This document shows, piece by piece, positions 38,072 to 47,794 of a DNA stretch of 64,000 nt. Position 1 is the stretch's first letter, and each line of letters begins with the position of its first letter. A program made the position numbers and the translations under genes. The DNA comes from CAWCKS01 sp963763485 (GTDB lineage: Bacteria > Pseudomonadota > Alphaproteobacteria > Rhizobiales > Xanthobacteraceae). The notes beneath the pieces are model-generated. The model ran no database searches and was not told the origin of the DNA. It was given only the letters and a program-made list of their open reading frames with translations. The stretch spans positions 434,001 through 498,000 of the forward strand of contig CAVXOW010000006.1 of NCBI GenBank assembly GCA_963763485.1. Reading direction: 5' to 3'.

Positions 38072-39057
38072 CGGCTCAACTCCCGCTGGTCGAGATCAAG
38101 GATCTGCGGGTGATCTTCCGCGGCGACAATGGCCGGACGACCCACGCCGTCGACAAGGTCGATCTGTCGATCGCCCGCGGCACGACGCTCGGCATCGTCG
38201 GCGAATCCGGCTGCGGCAAGAGCGTGACGTCGCTCGCGATCATGGGGCTGTTGCCGAAATCATCGGCCGAAATCTCCGGCAGTGTCCGCTTCGACGGCCT
38301 CGACCTGCTGACAATTCCGGATCCCGCCCTGCGCGACCTGCGCGGCGACCGCCTCGCCATGATCTTTCAGGAGCCGATGACCTCGCTCAATCCGAGCTTC
38401 ACCATCGGCGAGCAGATCATCGAGACCCTTATGCGCCACCGTGGGCTTGATCGCGCAAAGGCGCGCGAGCGCGCCGTCGCGCTGCTCCGGCGCGTCCACA
38501 TCCCCTCGCCCGAACGCCGTGTCGACGATTATCCGCACAAGCTGTCGGGCGGCATGCGCCAGCGCGTCATGATCGCGATCGCGCTCGCCTGCAATCCAGA
38601 TCTGTTGATTGCCGACGAGCCGACCACCGCACTCGACGTCACGCTGCAGGCCCAGATCCTCGAGCTCTTGCGCGAGCTGAAGGGTTCGAGCGCCGCGATC
38701 GTGCTGATCACCCATGACCTCGGTGTCGTCGCCGAAATCTGCGACGAGGTCGCCGTGATGTATGCCGGCGAGATCGTCGAGCGCGCGCCGGTCGAAGAGC
38801 TGTTCGACAGGCCCGAGCACCCGTACACCGTCGGTCTGATGGGCTCGCTGCCGCGCATCGATCAGCAGACCGAGCGGCTTGCGACGATCGAGGGCGTGCT
38901 GCCCGATATGACCAGGCCGCCGCCGGGCTGCCGCTTTGCTGCGCGTTGCCCGTTCGTGATCGACCGCTGCGAGGCGGAGGCGCCGCCCTTCACCGCCGTC
39001 AGCGCTGGTCACTGGTCGCGCTGCATTCGCACTCCGCTCGAGAGTCTCGTATCGTGA
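38068..39057 (+). CDS. Peptide ABC transporter ATP-binding protein, DppD type
   Basis: The first ATPase of the second peptide importer, 329 residues. It has Walker A GESGCGKS, signature LSGGMRQRV, ADEPTTALD after Walker B, and the C-terminal oligopeptide-transporter extension with cysteines (PGCRFAARC). It starts inside the DUF1028 stop (ATGA) and ends inside the start of the next ATPase (GTGA), so the three genes are translationally coupled. Confidence 0.94.
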   Translation: MTAQLPLVEIKDLRVIFRGDNGRTTHAVDKVDLSIARGTTLGIVGESGCGKSVTSLAIMGLLPKSSAEISGSVRFDGLDLLTIPDPALRDLRGDRLAMIFQEPMTSLNPSFTIGEQIIETLMRHRGLDRAKARERAVALLRRVHIPSPERRVDDYPHKLSGGMRQRVMIAIALACNPDLLIADEPTTALDVTLQAQILELLRELKGSSAAIVLITHDLGVVAEICDEVAVMYAGEIVERAPVEELFDRPEHPYTVGLMGSLPRIDQQTERLATIEGVLPDMTRPPPGCRFAARCPFVIDRCEAEAPPFTAVSAGHWSRCIRTPLESLVS

Positions 39058-40160
39058 GCGCGCTGCTCGAGGTCGACAACCTTGTCAGGCACTTTGTCGC
39101 CCAGCGCTCGATCTTTGGGCAGCCCAAGGTCGTCGTTCGCGCGGTCGACGGCGTGTCATTCAAAGTCGAAGCCGGCAAGACGCTGGCGCTGGTCGGCGAG
39201 TCCGGGTGCGGCAAGTCGACCGTCGGCCGGCTGATCCTGCGCCTGATCGAGGCGCAGGCCGGAAAAATCCTGTTCGAGGGGCGCGACATCGCCGGCTACA
39301 ACGCCGAGCAGCTGCGCGCCTATCGCCGCAAGGCGCAGATCATTTTTCAGGATCCCTACGCGTCGCTCAATCCGCGCATGACCATTGCGCAGACGCTCAC
39401 CGAGCCGCTGGCGCTGCACGGCCTCGCCGAGCCCAGCCGTCGTCGCCAGCGCGTCGACGAGATCCTGCGGATGGTTGGCCTCGAGCCGCGCTTTGCCCAG
39501 CGCTATCCGCACGAATTCTCCGGCGGCCAGCGGCAGCGCATCGCGATTGCACGGGCGATCGCGGTCGAACCAAAGCTGATCGTCTGTGACGAGCCGGTGT
39601 CCGCGCTCGACGTCTCGATCCGCTCGCAAATCCTCAACCTGCTGCGCGACCTGCAACAGAAACTCGGCCTTGCCTACATCTTCATCTCCCACGATCTTGC
39701 CGTGGTAAAACACGTCGCCGACGAGGTCGCAGTGATGAACCTCGGCCAGATCGTCGAGAGCGGACCGGCCTCGGCGCTGTTCGAGGCGCCGCGCCACCCT
39801 TATAGCCGCGCGCTGCTGTCGGCGATCCCGATCCCCTCGCCGTCCCGGGACCGGACCCGGGTCGTGCTCACGGGCGAACTGCCGAGCGCGATCAATCCGC
39901 CTGATGGCTGCCGGTTCCACACCCGCTGCCCCTACGTCATCGACCGCTGTCGCACCGAGCCTCCGGCACTCGCAGCCGACGCGACCGGCCACGCCGCCGC
40001 CTGCCATCGCACCGCGGAGCTGCCAAAATTCACCATTGCGGCGCGCGGCGCTGGCACGCGTTCTGCAACGCTGGAGCGGCTGACGGCGGCCTTCACGGCC
40101 AAGTCCTTCTCCACCAAGTCGGAAGTTCGAGGCCGGCAAGGTGTTCATAATCCAGGTTGA
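39054..40160 (+). CDS. Peptide ABC transporter ATP-binding protein, DppF type
   Basis: The second ATPase of this importer, 368 residues. The start is GTG 39054 in a GTGA overlap with the previous stop. It has Walker A GESGCGKS, signature FSGGQRQRIAIARAI, DEPVSALD after Walker B and the Cys-containing C-terminal domain (DGCRFHTRC). The C-terminal tail after the domain is longer than usual (about 40 residues with FTAKSFSTKSEV) and may not be conserved. Confidence 0.93.
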   Translation: MSALLEVDNLVRHFVAQRSIFGQPKVVVRAVDGVSFKVEAGKTLALVGESGCGKSTVGRLILRLIEAQAGKILFEGRDIAGYNAEQLRAYRRKAQIIFQDPYASLNPRMTIAQTLTEPLALHGLAEPSRRRQRVDEILRMVGLEPRFAQRYPHEFSGGQRQRIAIARAIAVEPKLIVCDEPVSALDVSIRSQILNLLRDLQQKLGLAYIFISHDLAVVKHVADEVAVMNLGQIVESGPASALFEAPRHPYSRALLSAIPIPSPSRDRTRVVLTGELPSAINPPDGCRFHTRCPYVIDRCRTEPPALAADATGHAAACHRTAELPKFTIAARGAGTRSATLERLTAAFTAKSFSTKSEVRGRQGVHNPG

Positions 40161-40206
40161 TCGCTAAGCTACCAGCCCTCGGGCTGAATGATGGAGGGGT
40201 CGCGTG

Positions 40207-41736
40207 ATGAGAACTCGTGCACAACGGATCGGGCGGCTCGCAGTCGCTGCCACATTGCTCCTGATCGGCCTCGCCGGATCGGCATCGGCCCAATCCACGA
40301 CCTTGCGCATCGGCCTTGCCGAAGATCCGGACATCCTCGATCCGACGCTGGCGCGCACCTATGTCGGCCGCATCGTCTTTGCCTCGTTCTGCGACAAGCT
40401 GTTCGACATCGACGAGAAGCTGAACATCGTGCCGCAGCTGGCGCTGTCCTACTCGACTTCCGACGACGGCAAGGAGGTCGCGATCAAGCTCCGGCCCGGC
40501 GTCAAATTCCACGACGGCGAGCCGTTCGATGCCGAGGCCGCGAAATACTCGCTCGACCGTCACCTCACCATGCAGGGCTCGTTCCGCAAGCCCGAGATCG
40601 CCGCGATCGACCACGTCGACGTCGTCGATCCCCTGACGATCAAGATCGTGCTGAAGACGCCCTATTCACCGCTGATCGCGCAGCTGACCGACCGCGCCGG
40701 CATGATGGTGTCGCCGAAAGCGGCGAAGGAAGCCGGCGACAAGTTCGGGCTTAACCCGGTCTGTGCCGGTCCCTACAAGTTCGTGGAGCGCGTGCAGCAG
40801 GACCGCATCGTCGGCGAAAAATTCAAGGAATACTGGAACAAGGACAACGTCTTCATCGACCGCGTCGTGTTCCTGCCCATCGTCGATCCGACGGTGCGGC
40901 TCGCCAGCCTGAAGTCCGGCAATCTCGATCTGGTCGAGCGCGTGCTCGCGACCGACATCAAGGACGTCCGCGCCGACAAGAACCTCGTGCTGGTGACCGC
41001 GCCGTCGCTCGGCTACGTCGGTCTCACCATCAACATCGGCGGCGACAAGGCCCATGGTCCACTGAGCATGTGGGCGAAGGCGCGGCAGGCGCTCGACCTC
41101 GCCATCGACCGCACCGCGCTGAACCAGGTCGTCTTCAACGGCGAATTCACACCCGGCAACCAGTGGGTCAGTCCGGCCAATCCGTATTACCAACAGTCGT
41201 TCCCGGTGCAGCCACGAAATCTCGACAAGGCCAAGGCGTTGCTGAAGGAGGCCGGCGCGACCTTGCCTGTTACGGTCGACTTCATGGTGCCGAAGGGCGC
41301 CGAAAACGAAGCCGTCGCGCAAGTCATTCAATCGATGGCGTCGGAAGCCGGCTTCGACATGAAAATCCGCCTCACTGAATTTGCCACGTCGCTGAAGCAG
41401 TCTGAGGCCGGCGAGTACCAGGCGTTCCTGATCGGCTGGAGCGGTCGGACCGATCCCGACGGCAACCTCTACATCTTCCACAAGACCAAGGCGCCGCAAA
41501 ACGTCGCCCAGTACTCCAACGCCGACGTCGACAAGGCGCTCGACGACGCCCGCCTCGTCAGCGACATGGCCAAGCGCAAGGCGATCTACGAGGGCGTCAC
41601 CAAGCAGATCCTGGAAGATGATCCGATCCTCTACCTCTATCACGTCAAGGTCCTGATCGCGCACACCGCCAAGCTCGACGGCTACAAGCAGATGCCCGAC
41701 GGCCTCGTCCGCGTGGTTGGGCTCAAGTTCAAGTGA
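40207..41736 (+). CDS. Family 5 ABC transporter substrate-binding protein
   Basis: The periplasmic binding protein of the second peptide importer, 509 residues. A signal peptide with an Arg-rich n-region, hydrophobic AVAATLLLIGLAG and cleavage after SASA is clear. The family segments are VKFHDGEP, the AGPYKF counterpart of GTGPF, and RQALDLAIDR. ATG 40207 is preferred to the overlapping GTG 40204; GGAGGGG lies 10 bases upstream. It is followed by a long GC hairpin and the two permease genes. Confidence 0.93.
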   Translation: MRTRAQRIGRLAVAATLLLIGLAGSASAQSTTLRIGLAEDPDILDPTLARTYVGRIVFASFCDKLFDIDEKLNIVPQLALSYSTSDDGKEVAIKLRPGVKFHDGEPFDAEAAKYSLDRHLTMQGSFRKPEIAAIDHVDVVDPLTIKIVLKTPYSPLIAQLTDRAGMMVSPKAAKEAGDKFGLNPVCAGPYKFVERVQQDRIVGEKFKEYWNKDNVFIDRVVFLPIVDPTVRLASLKSGNLDLVERVLATDIKDVRADKNLVLVTAPSLGYVGLTINIGGDKAHGPLSMWAKARQALDLAIDRTALNQVVFNGEFTPGNQWVSPANPYYQQSFPVQPRNLDKAKALLKEAGATLPVTVDFMVPKGAENEAVAQVIQSMASEAGFDMKIRLTEFATSLKQSEAGEYQAFLIGWSGRTDPDGNLYIFHKTKAPQNVAQYSNADVDKALDDARLVSDMAKRKAIYEGVTKQILEDDPILYLYHVKVLIAHTAKLDGYKQMPDGLVRVVGLKFK

Positions 41737-41779
41737 CTCGCGAGGACAGGCTGAGCGAATGCGACTGAGCAAAACCTGT

Positions 41780-41886
41780 TCCCCTCCCCCTTGTGGGGAG
41801 GGGTTAGGGGTGGGGGTCGGAGTGAGAGACCTCAGTCCCTCGATGGACCCCCCTCCCCAACCCTCCCCCACAAGGGGGGAGGGAGC
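41780..41886. repeat. Long imperfect GC-rich inverted repeat between binding-protein and permease genes
   Basis: The left arm, about 41780-41817 (CCCTCCCCCTTGTGGGGAGG...), and the right arm, about 41847-41886 (...CCCCCACAAGGGGGGAGGG), are nearly perfect inverted copies around a 30-base loop. It is a dispersed-repeat type known in this group. In this position the RNA hairpin could protect or terminate the upstream binding-protein message, giving more binding protein than permease. Confidence 0.8.
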
Positions 41887-41904
41887 GGCTTGGTCGACAA
41901 GCAA

Positions 41905-42847
41905 ATGCTGACCTTCCTCGCCCGCCGCCTGCTGCAACTGATCCCGACGCTGTTCTTCGTGTCGGTGCTGATCTTCTCGCTGCAGCACTTACTTCCCGGC
42001 GACCCCGCGCTGGTCATGGCGGGCGAAGAGAAGGACCCGGCAGTGATCGCGCAAATCCGCGAGCACTACCGGCTCGATCAGCCGCTGCCGATCCAGTACC
42101 TCTACTGGGTCAAGGGCGTGCTGTCGGGCGACCTTGGCGAATCCCTGCGCAACAGGATGCCGGTGCTGGAGCTGATCGCGCAGAAGCTGCCGGTCACGAT
42201 CCAGCTTGCCAGCATGGCGATCATCATTGCGCTTGTGATCGGCGTCAGCGCCGGCATCCTCTCGGCCGTCAAAAAAGGCACGGCGTGGGATTATGGCGCG
42301 AACCTGTTCGCGCTGTGGGGCATTTCCACGCCGAATTTCTGGCTCGGGATTCTGCTGATCTTCCTGTTCTCGATCGAGCTCGGCTGGCTGCCGGCGTCGG
42401 GCTACGTCAAGCCGTCCGAGGACTGGCGCTGCAAGTCTCGCCTCGACCATCATGCCGGCCTTCGTGCTCGGCAACGCCATCGCCGCGGTCCTGATGCGGC
42501 ACACCCGCGCCGCCATGCTGCAGGTGCTGGAGAGCGACTACATCCGCACTGCGCGCGCCAAAGGGCTGATGGAACGCTCGGTGATCATGAAGCACGCGCT
42601 GCGCAACGCGTTGACCCCGGTCATCACGCTCGGCGCGCTCGAACTCGGCACGCTGTTGTCCGGCGCGGTGCTCACCGAACAGATCTTCTCCATCCCCGGC
42701 TTCGGCAAGCTGATCGTCGATGCGGTGTTCAACCGCGACTACGCCGTCGTGCAGGGCGTCGTGCTGGTCACCGCGACCGCCTACATCACGCTGAACCTGA
42801 TCGCCGACATGGCCTACATCCTCGTCAATCCGCGGCTGCGAGCGTAG
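41905..42847 (+). CDS. Peptide ABC transporter permease, DppB type (frameshifted)
   Basis: The first permease of the second importer. From ATG 41905 (MLTFLARRLLQ) the first ~175 residues cover LIPTLFFVSVLIF, LDQPLPIQYLYWV and GYVKPSEDWR. The remainder, ASLASTIMPAFVLGN onward, with the EAA loop ARAKGLMERSVIMKHALRN and GFGKLIVDAVFNRDY, is one frame on. A single extra T at about 42430 (GGCGC-T-GCAAG) restores the family sequence, and the span is 3n+1. Left uncorrected, the first frame runs through the repeat and fuses to the next permease, which is not a real fusion. Confidence 0.88.
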
Positions 42848-42864
42848 CGCATGAATTCATTTCC

Positions 42865-42967
42865 GCTCATTCCCGCCAAGGCGGGAATCCAGTCAAAGAA
42901 AAAATGGCTGCGATCGCCAGCCTGCGTCGTGTGGCAAAAACTGGGTCCCCACTTCCGTGGGGACGAG
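42865..42967. repeat. Dispersed repeat, copy 2 (TTCCCGCCAAGGCGGGAATCCAG family)
   Basis: This matches the element at 37199-37303 in order and orientation: hairpin CATTCCCGCCAAGGCGGGAATCCAG at the start, AAAACTGGGTCCCC and TCCGTGGGGACGAG at the end. It is between the two permease genes of the importer. Confidence 0.85.
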
Positions 42968-43014
42968 CAGTGGAGATGTTCTCGTTTTCAGCTTCAGTTC
43001 AGGTTGCCCCGGAG

Positions 43015-43902
43015 ATGACGATTGCGACCGCCGATATCGCCCTCGTCAATGAATTGGAAACGCTCGAAAGCCCGAGCCGTCGCGCGCTGCGCCGGCTGCT
43101 GCGCCGCCGCGGCGCGGTGGTTGGCATGGTCGTGATTGCGTCATTCGCGCTGCTCGCCCTGCTCGCGCCGCTGGTTGCGCCTTATGATCCGATCGCGACC
43201 AACTGGGCGCTGGTGCGCAAACCTGCATCGGCGGCGCACTGGTTCGGCACCGACGAGCTCGGCCGCGACATCTTCACTCGCATTGTGTTCGGCGCCCGCG
43301 CATCGCTGATGGCGGGCCTGGTCTCGGTCTCGATCGCGCTCACCGTCGGCGTCCCGGTCGGCATGGTCGCCGGCTATCGCGGCGGCTTCATCGACTCCCT
43401 GATCAGCCGCATCACCGATGCGATGCTGGCCTGCCCGTTCCTGATCCTCGCAATCGCGCTCGCCGCGTTTCTCGGACCCTCCCTGTCCAACGCGATGATC
43501 GCGATCGGCGTTACCGCAACACCGATCTTCGTTCGCCTGACGCGGGCGCAGGTGATGAACGTCAAGGTCGAGGATTACGTCGAGGCGGCGCGCGCGATCG
43601 GCAATCCACCCTGGCGCATCGCCCTGTTCCATATCCTGCCCAACATCCTGCCGGCCCTGCTGGTCCAGGCGACGCTGTCGATTGCCGCTGCAATCATCGC
43701 CGAAGCCGCGCTCTCCTTCCTCGGCCTCGGCCAGCAGCCGCCGGCGCCGTCATGGGGCAGCATGCTGAATTCCGCGCAGCGCTTCCTCACCTCGGCGCCG
43801 TGGATGGCGATCTGGCCGGGACTTGCGATCTTTTTGACTGTACTGTCGTTCAACCTGGTCGGCGACGGCCTGCGCGACGCGCTCGATCCAAGGAGCCGGT
43901 GA
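43015..43902 (+). CDS. Peptide ABC transporter permease, DppC type
   Basis: The second permease of the importer, about 295 residues from ATG 43015 (MTIATADIAL); ATG 42976 is an alternative start. A cytoplasmic Arg-rich arm (ALRRLLRRRG) precedes the first helix. The family segments are FGTDELGRDIFTRIVFGARAS and the EAA loop EAARAIGNPPWRIALFHILPN. The last segment ends VGDGLRDALDPR, typical of DppC. It is preceded by the repeat at 42865-42967. Confidence 0.9.
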   Translation: MTIATADIALVNELETLESPSRRALRRLLRRRGAVVGMVVIASFALLALLAPLVAPYDPIATNWALVRKPASAAHWFGTDELGRDIFTRIVFGARASLMAGLVSVSIALTVGVPVGMVAGYRGGFIDSLISRITDAMLACPFLILAIALAAFLGPSLSNAMIAIGVTATPIFVRLTRAQVMNVKVEDYVEAARAIGNPPWRIALFHILPNILPALLVQATLSIAAAIIAEAALSFLGLGQQPPAPSWGSMLNSAQRFLTSAPWMAIWPGLAIFLTVLSFNLVGDGLRDALDPRSR

Positions 43903-43915
43903 TTCCCGGATAGTC

Positions 43916-44227
43916 ATGGCGTTCAAATGCATCCAGCCTGCAGTCCCGACGATCCAGTCAGACGATGACGCTGTGCGGATCACGCGCTGGGACTTTGCGC
44001 CGGGTGCCGCAACGGGATGGCACACGCACGGCTGGCCATATTTTGTGGTGATGCTCACCGACGCGGTCATGAACATCGAGCGGAACGGCGAAATTTCGGA
44101 AGCAAAATTCAAGGCCGGGGATTTATATCAGCGCCCTGCCGGCATCGAGCATGACGTGATGAACGCCTCGGACCGTCCAATGGCGTTCGTCGAGATCGAG
44201 ATCAAGCGGCCGGAAAAGCTGGTTTAG
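43916..44227 (+). CDS. Small cupin-domain protein
   Basis: A 103-residue single cupin. The metal-binding motif 1 is GAATGWHTHGWPYFVVML (two His), and motif 2 is in the RPAGIEHDVMNAS stretch (one His). It starts 14 bases after the permease stop, so it is likely the last gene of the peptide-importer operon. Role unknown; such cupins are often sensors or small-molecule-modifying enzymes. Confidence 0.88.
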   Translation: MAFKCIQPAVPTIQSDDDAVRITRWDFAPGAATGWHTHGWPYFVVMLTDAVMNIERNGEISEAKFKAGDLYQRPAGIEHDVMNASDRPMAFVEIEIKRPEKLV

Positions 44228-44258
44228 AGCGTGATGTAATGAAGCTAGTTCAAGTGAT

Positions 44259-44420
44259 CCGTCACCCTGAGGTGGCCGTGCCATAGCAGGCGCAGCCTGC
44301 GTACACTTGGCTGCAATGCGCGGCCCTCGAAGGGCGACGGCCCGGGGCCGCTCATCCTTCGAGGCTCGCTGAGTTTATCATCGGGCCGCGCTTTCGCTGG
44401 CTCGCACCTCAGGATGACGG
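44259..44420. repeat. Dispersed repeat bounded by CCGTCACCCTGAGGTG / CACCTCAGGATGACGG
   Basis: The outer 16-base arms (44259-44274 and 44405-44420) are inverted copies with one mismatch, and inner palindromes include CCTCGAAGG-type stems. It occupies most of the 357-base gap between the cupin gene and the convergent LLM oxidoreductase gene. No gene is visible in that gap. Confidence 0.8.
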
Positions 44421-44583
44421 AGAAAGTCACTTCAGCTCATCCGCTCAAAGCGAGCGATTTAGCATTGGCCATCGTCGGTCAACTTGACGTCATGACCTCG
44501 CGCCAACCCGCCTTTTTTGCTTTGATAGCGCCGAGCTGCAGTGCGCTATGACGCGCGAGCGCGACACCTCGAACGACAGCTCG

Positions 44584-45725
44584 CTAGGCCGGCGCAAAGA
44601 CGTCGGCGTGCGGTTTTCCAGTCCGGCTTGGGGACGACGGCGGGCCCTGCAAACGCAGCATCCCGCTGCATCACCGGCAGCACCCTCTCCGCGAAGTGGC
44701 GCATGTTGAGCTCAGCCTTGTCGTGCGGCATGCGGCCATAGGAGAAGTCGCACACTATGTGGTCGGTCCCCGTCAGCCGCTGCAGCTCGCCCAGCTGCTG
44801 AATGCAATCGTCAGGCGTTCCGACGATTTGAATGCTGACGTAGAAGTCGGTCATCTTCTGGCGAGCGACCGGGTCCTTCATCTTGGCGTACGTCTTCTGC
44901 ATCTTGCCGTAGGACTCGTAGCCTTTGACGTCGGCGAGATGGCCGTCGGAGAAATTATAGTGGGCGTCGATCGAATCCCATTTGGCGCCGAGATACTGCA
45001 TGGCGCGCTCATGCGCCTCCGCCCGGCTCGGCGCGCACGAGACGTTGGTCAGGATGACCGGCGGGGTCGGCGTGTGGCCCACGCTCATGGCGATCTCGCG
45101 AAAACTCTGGATATCGGCCGCAGCCTTGTTCCACTCGTTCTGCATGATCACCATCATGCCGAAACCGAGCTTGGCCATGATCTCGGCCGACTTCGGACTG
45201 ACCGACGACGCATAGAAGCGCCGCTCCGGATTGGACATCGGCCGGGGGCGGATCGACATTTTCGGTATCTTGTAGAATTGGCCATTCCATTCGAACACTT
45301 CGTCGCGAAGCGCCTTGGTCACGAGCTGCGCAGCCTCGGCAAAACGCGGCCGCGCCTCCTCCATGGGAACGCGAAAACCTTCGTACTCGGCGGTGGCCGC
45401 GCCGCGCCCGAAGCCGAACATGCATCGCCCGCGGCAGAGCAGATCGAGATAGGCAATCTGTTCGGCGACCCGAATCGGATCTTGCCAGGGCAGCACGATC
45501 ACGCAGGTGCCGAGCGTGATACGGGTCGTCTTCGCGGCGTAGTAGGACAACAGCTGCAACGGGCTCGGCGACATCGAGTAACCGGTGAAGTGGTGCTCCA
45601 GCGAGAACAGCGAGTTGAAGCCGAGCGGCTCGGCGAGATCGGCCAGCGCCAGATGCTCCGCCAGCACCGAGGAGTCTCGGACGCCCAGGTTCCGCCAACA
45701 CGCTGACGTCGGTTCCGATTCTCAT
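44584..45725 (-). CDS. LLM-class flavin-dependent oxidoreductase (two frameshifts)
   Basis: A luciferase-like (F420/FMN) oxidoreductase with a TIM-barrel fold. The start MRIGTDVSVLAEPG at ATG 45725 is in one frame. From VRDSSVLAEHLALA it is one frame on, because of an extra G in a GGG run near 45687. The core has LFSLEHHFTGY, LGTCVIVLPWQDPIRVAEQIA, FGFGRGAA and GTPDDCIQQLGEL. Near 44620 a second shift is likely: the current frame ends in a basic tail, while the adjacent one reads GKPHADVFAPA and stops at 44584. The span is 3n+2, fitting two extra bases. The substrate is unknown. Confidence 0.83.
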
Positions 45726-45787
45726 GTTGCAACTCCTGCTTGGTTCGGAGAGCGAGCGGCGGCACGCGCCGCCGCCACTCCACGGTG

Positions 45788-47526
45788 CTACGCTGCGCTC
45801 GCCTTGACAGCCGGCGCCGACTGGACGCCCCTGATCAGGCGCCCGGCCCGCGAGCCGGTATCGTTGCCGTTGCGGCGGGAGACAACGCCGGAAACGATTG
45901 TCGCCTCATAGCCGTCGACCTGCTGCACCAGCCGGCGCCCGCCCATCGGCAGATCGTAGCGCACCTCCGGCGGATGCAAACGCAGCTTGTCGTAGTCGAT
46001 CACGTTGATGTCGGCCTTGTACCCGGCCTGCAGCACGCCGCGATCGCGCAGCCCGACCAGCTCGGCGGCGCGGCGCGCTTGCGCAGCGACGACGAACGGA
46101 ATTGTCAGCTTCTCGCCGCGCGTGCGGTCGCGCGTCCAGTGCGTCAGCAGATAGGTTGGGAAGCTCGCGTCGCAGATGATGCCGCAATGCGCGCCGCCGT
46201 CGCTCAAGCCCGGCACGGCGCTCGGATCGCGCAGCATGTCGTACACGGCGTCGAGGTTGCCGCCGGCGTAGTTGGTGGCCGGCGCGTAGAGCATGCCACG
46301 GCCGTTGTCCTCGAGCATCGCATCGTAGGCGAGTTCCTGTGGCGTCTTGCCCTCGCGTTTGGCGCGCGCGCCGAGCGAATTCTCCCACGGCTGTTCGTAG
46401 TCGGGCGGATTGCCGAGCAGGAACATCTTGTCATAGTTTGGTCGGTTGAACAGGGCGTCGCTGGTCTTGGTGGCCTGTTCACTTAGGATTGCGGCGCGTA
46501 CGTTCGGGTCACGCATTTGCCTGACGCGCTCGGCGAGCGGCAGATGCGCGATCTTCTTGTAGCTCGGGTAGCTCTGGAACGGATTGCGTGACAGCTCGAG
46601 GCCGAGCAGCAGGCCGACGGCACGTGCCGCAACCTGCGCGGTCACCGACAATCCACGCTTGTTCGCATCGGCAAGGGTGTCGAGGGTTTGCCTGTAGAGC
46701 TGCGGCGTGCGCGTGTGTTGCGTCACAAGGAATGAGATCGGGCATTTCGCGCTGTCGGCGACACGCAGCATCATCGACAGGTCGTGTTCGACCGTCTCGG
46801 GATCGAGCACGAATTGCAGATAGCCTGGACCGGCCTTGCGCATCGAGGTCGCGATCGCCGTCAGCTCATCCTCCCCTGCCTTCAGCGTCGGCGTATGCTC
46901 GCCCCTGCTGTTGCGATGATTGAGCGTGCGCGACGTTGAGAAGCCGAGGGCCCCAGCCTTGATCGCGTCGGCCGCCAGCTCGGCCATCTTCTGGTTGTCC
47001 TCCGCCGTCGATGGCTCGCGCTGCGCGCCGCGTTCGCCCATCACATAGACGCGCAGCGCCGCGTGCGGCAGCAGCGAGCCGACGTCGACGTCGTAGGACC
47101 GCTTCGCCAGCCAGTTCGCATAGTCGGGATAGCTTTCCCATTCCCACGGGATGCCCGCGGCAAGCACCGGCTCCGGAATGTCCTCGACCCCCTCCATCAG
47201 TTCGATCAGGCGAACGTGATCCGCGGGCCGGCATGGTGCAAAGCCGACACCGCAATTCCCATGATGACGGTCGTGACACCGTTCTGCGAGGACGGAGTGA
47301 TGTCGTTGCTCCACGTAACCTGGCCATCGTAGTGAGTATGCACGTCGACAAATCCCGGCGTCACCAGCTTGCCCCGGGCGTCGATTTCCTCTGTGCCCTT
47401 GCCGAGAACCTTGCCAACCTCGACGATACGGCCGCCGGAGACCGCGATATCGGCCTCGTAGAGTTCGCCGCCGCGACCATCGGCAATCGTGCCGCCGCGA
47501 ATGACAAGACTTGCATTGTCGGCCAT
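45788..47526 (-). CDS. N-acyl-D-amino-acid deacylase-like amidohydrolase (frameshifted)
   Basis: A metal-dependent amidohydrolase of the D-aminoacylase/dihydroorotase-like class. The N-terminal composite domain starts MADNASLVIRGGTI at ATG 47526, with GGGAG-type spacing upstream, and contains the metal motif VDVHTHYDGQ. Near 47258 the frame changes: VTTVIMG continues in the other frame as NCGVGFAPCRPADH. Later come SRTLNHRNSRGEHTPT, LSDGGAHCG and the C-terminal YKADINVIDYDKL. The span is 3n+2, equivalent to one missing base. The joined length of about 579 residues matches this subfamily. Confidence 0.87.
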
Positions 47527-47794
47527 GACGGTTCTCCCTGCTCGCTGGTTTTGTGACATGATGGACTGCGTTGTCGCGGTGTCAATCGATTGTGCTTTGC
47601 ACACACCGCAAGCCGCATTGGAGGCATGACGGACCGGCGGCCCGAATTCCAGGGTGTAACCGCGCTCCTGTGCGGTATGCGAGAGTGCCCCGATAGACGC
47701 AAAGGGCATAATGAGGGCATAGCCGTGACATTTGCCACGACTTTATCGCGGCGTATAAATCCGCAAAGAGCCTGACTATGGAGACGTGACTGCC

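Noticed and set aside
41791..43902. 703-residue double-permease fusion
   Set aside because: The fusion arises because a single extra base at about 42430 puts the first permease out of frame, after which the frame reads through non-coding and repeat sequence into the second permease.
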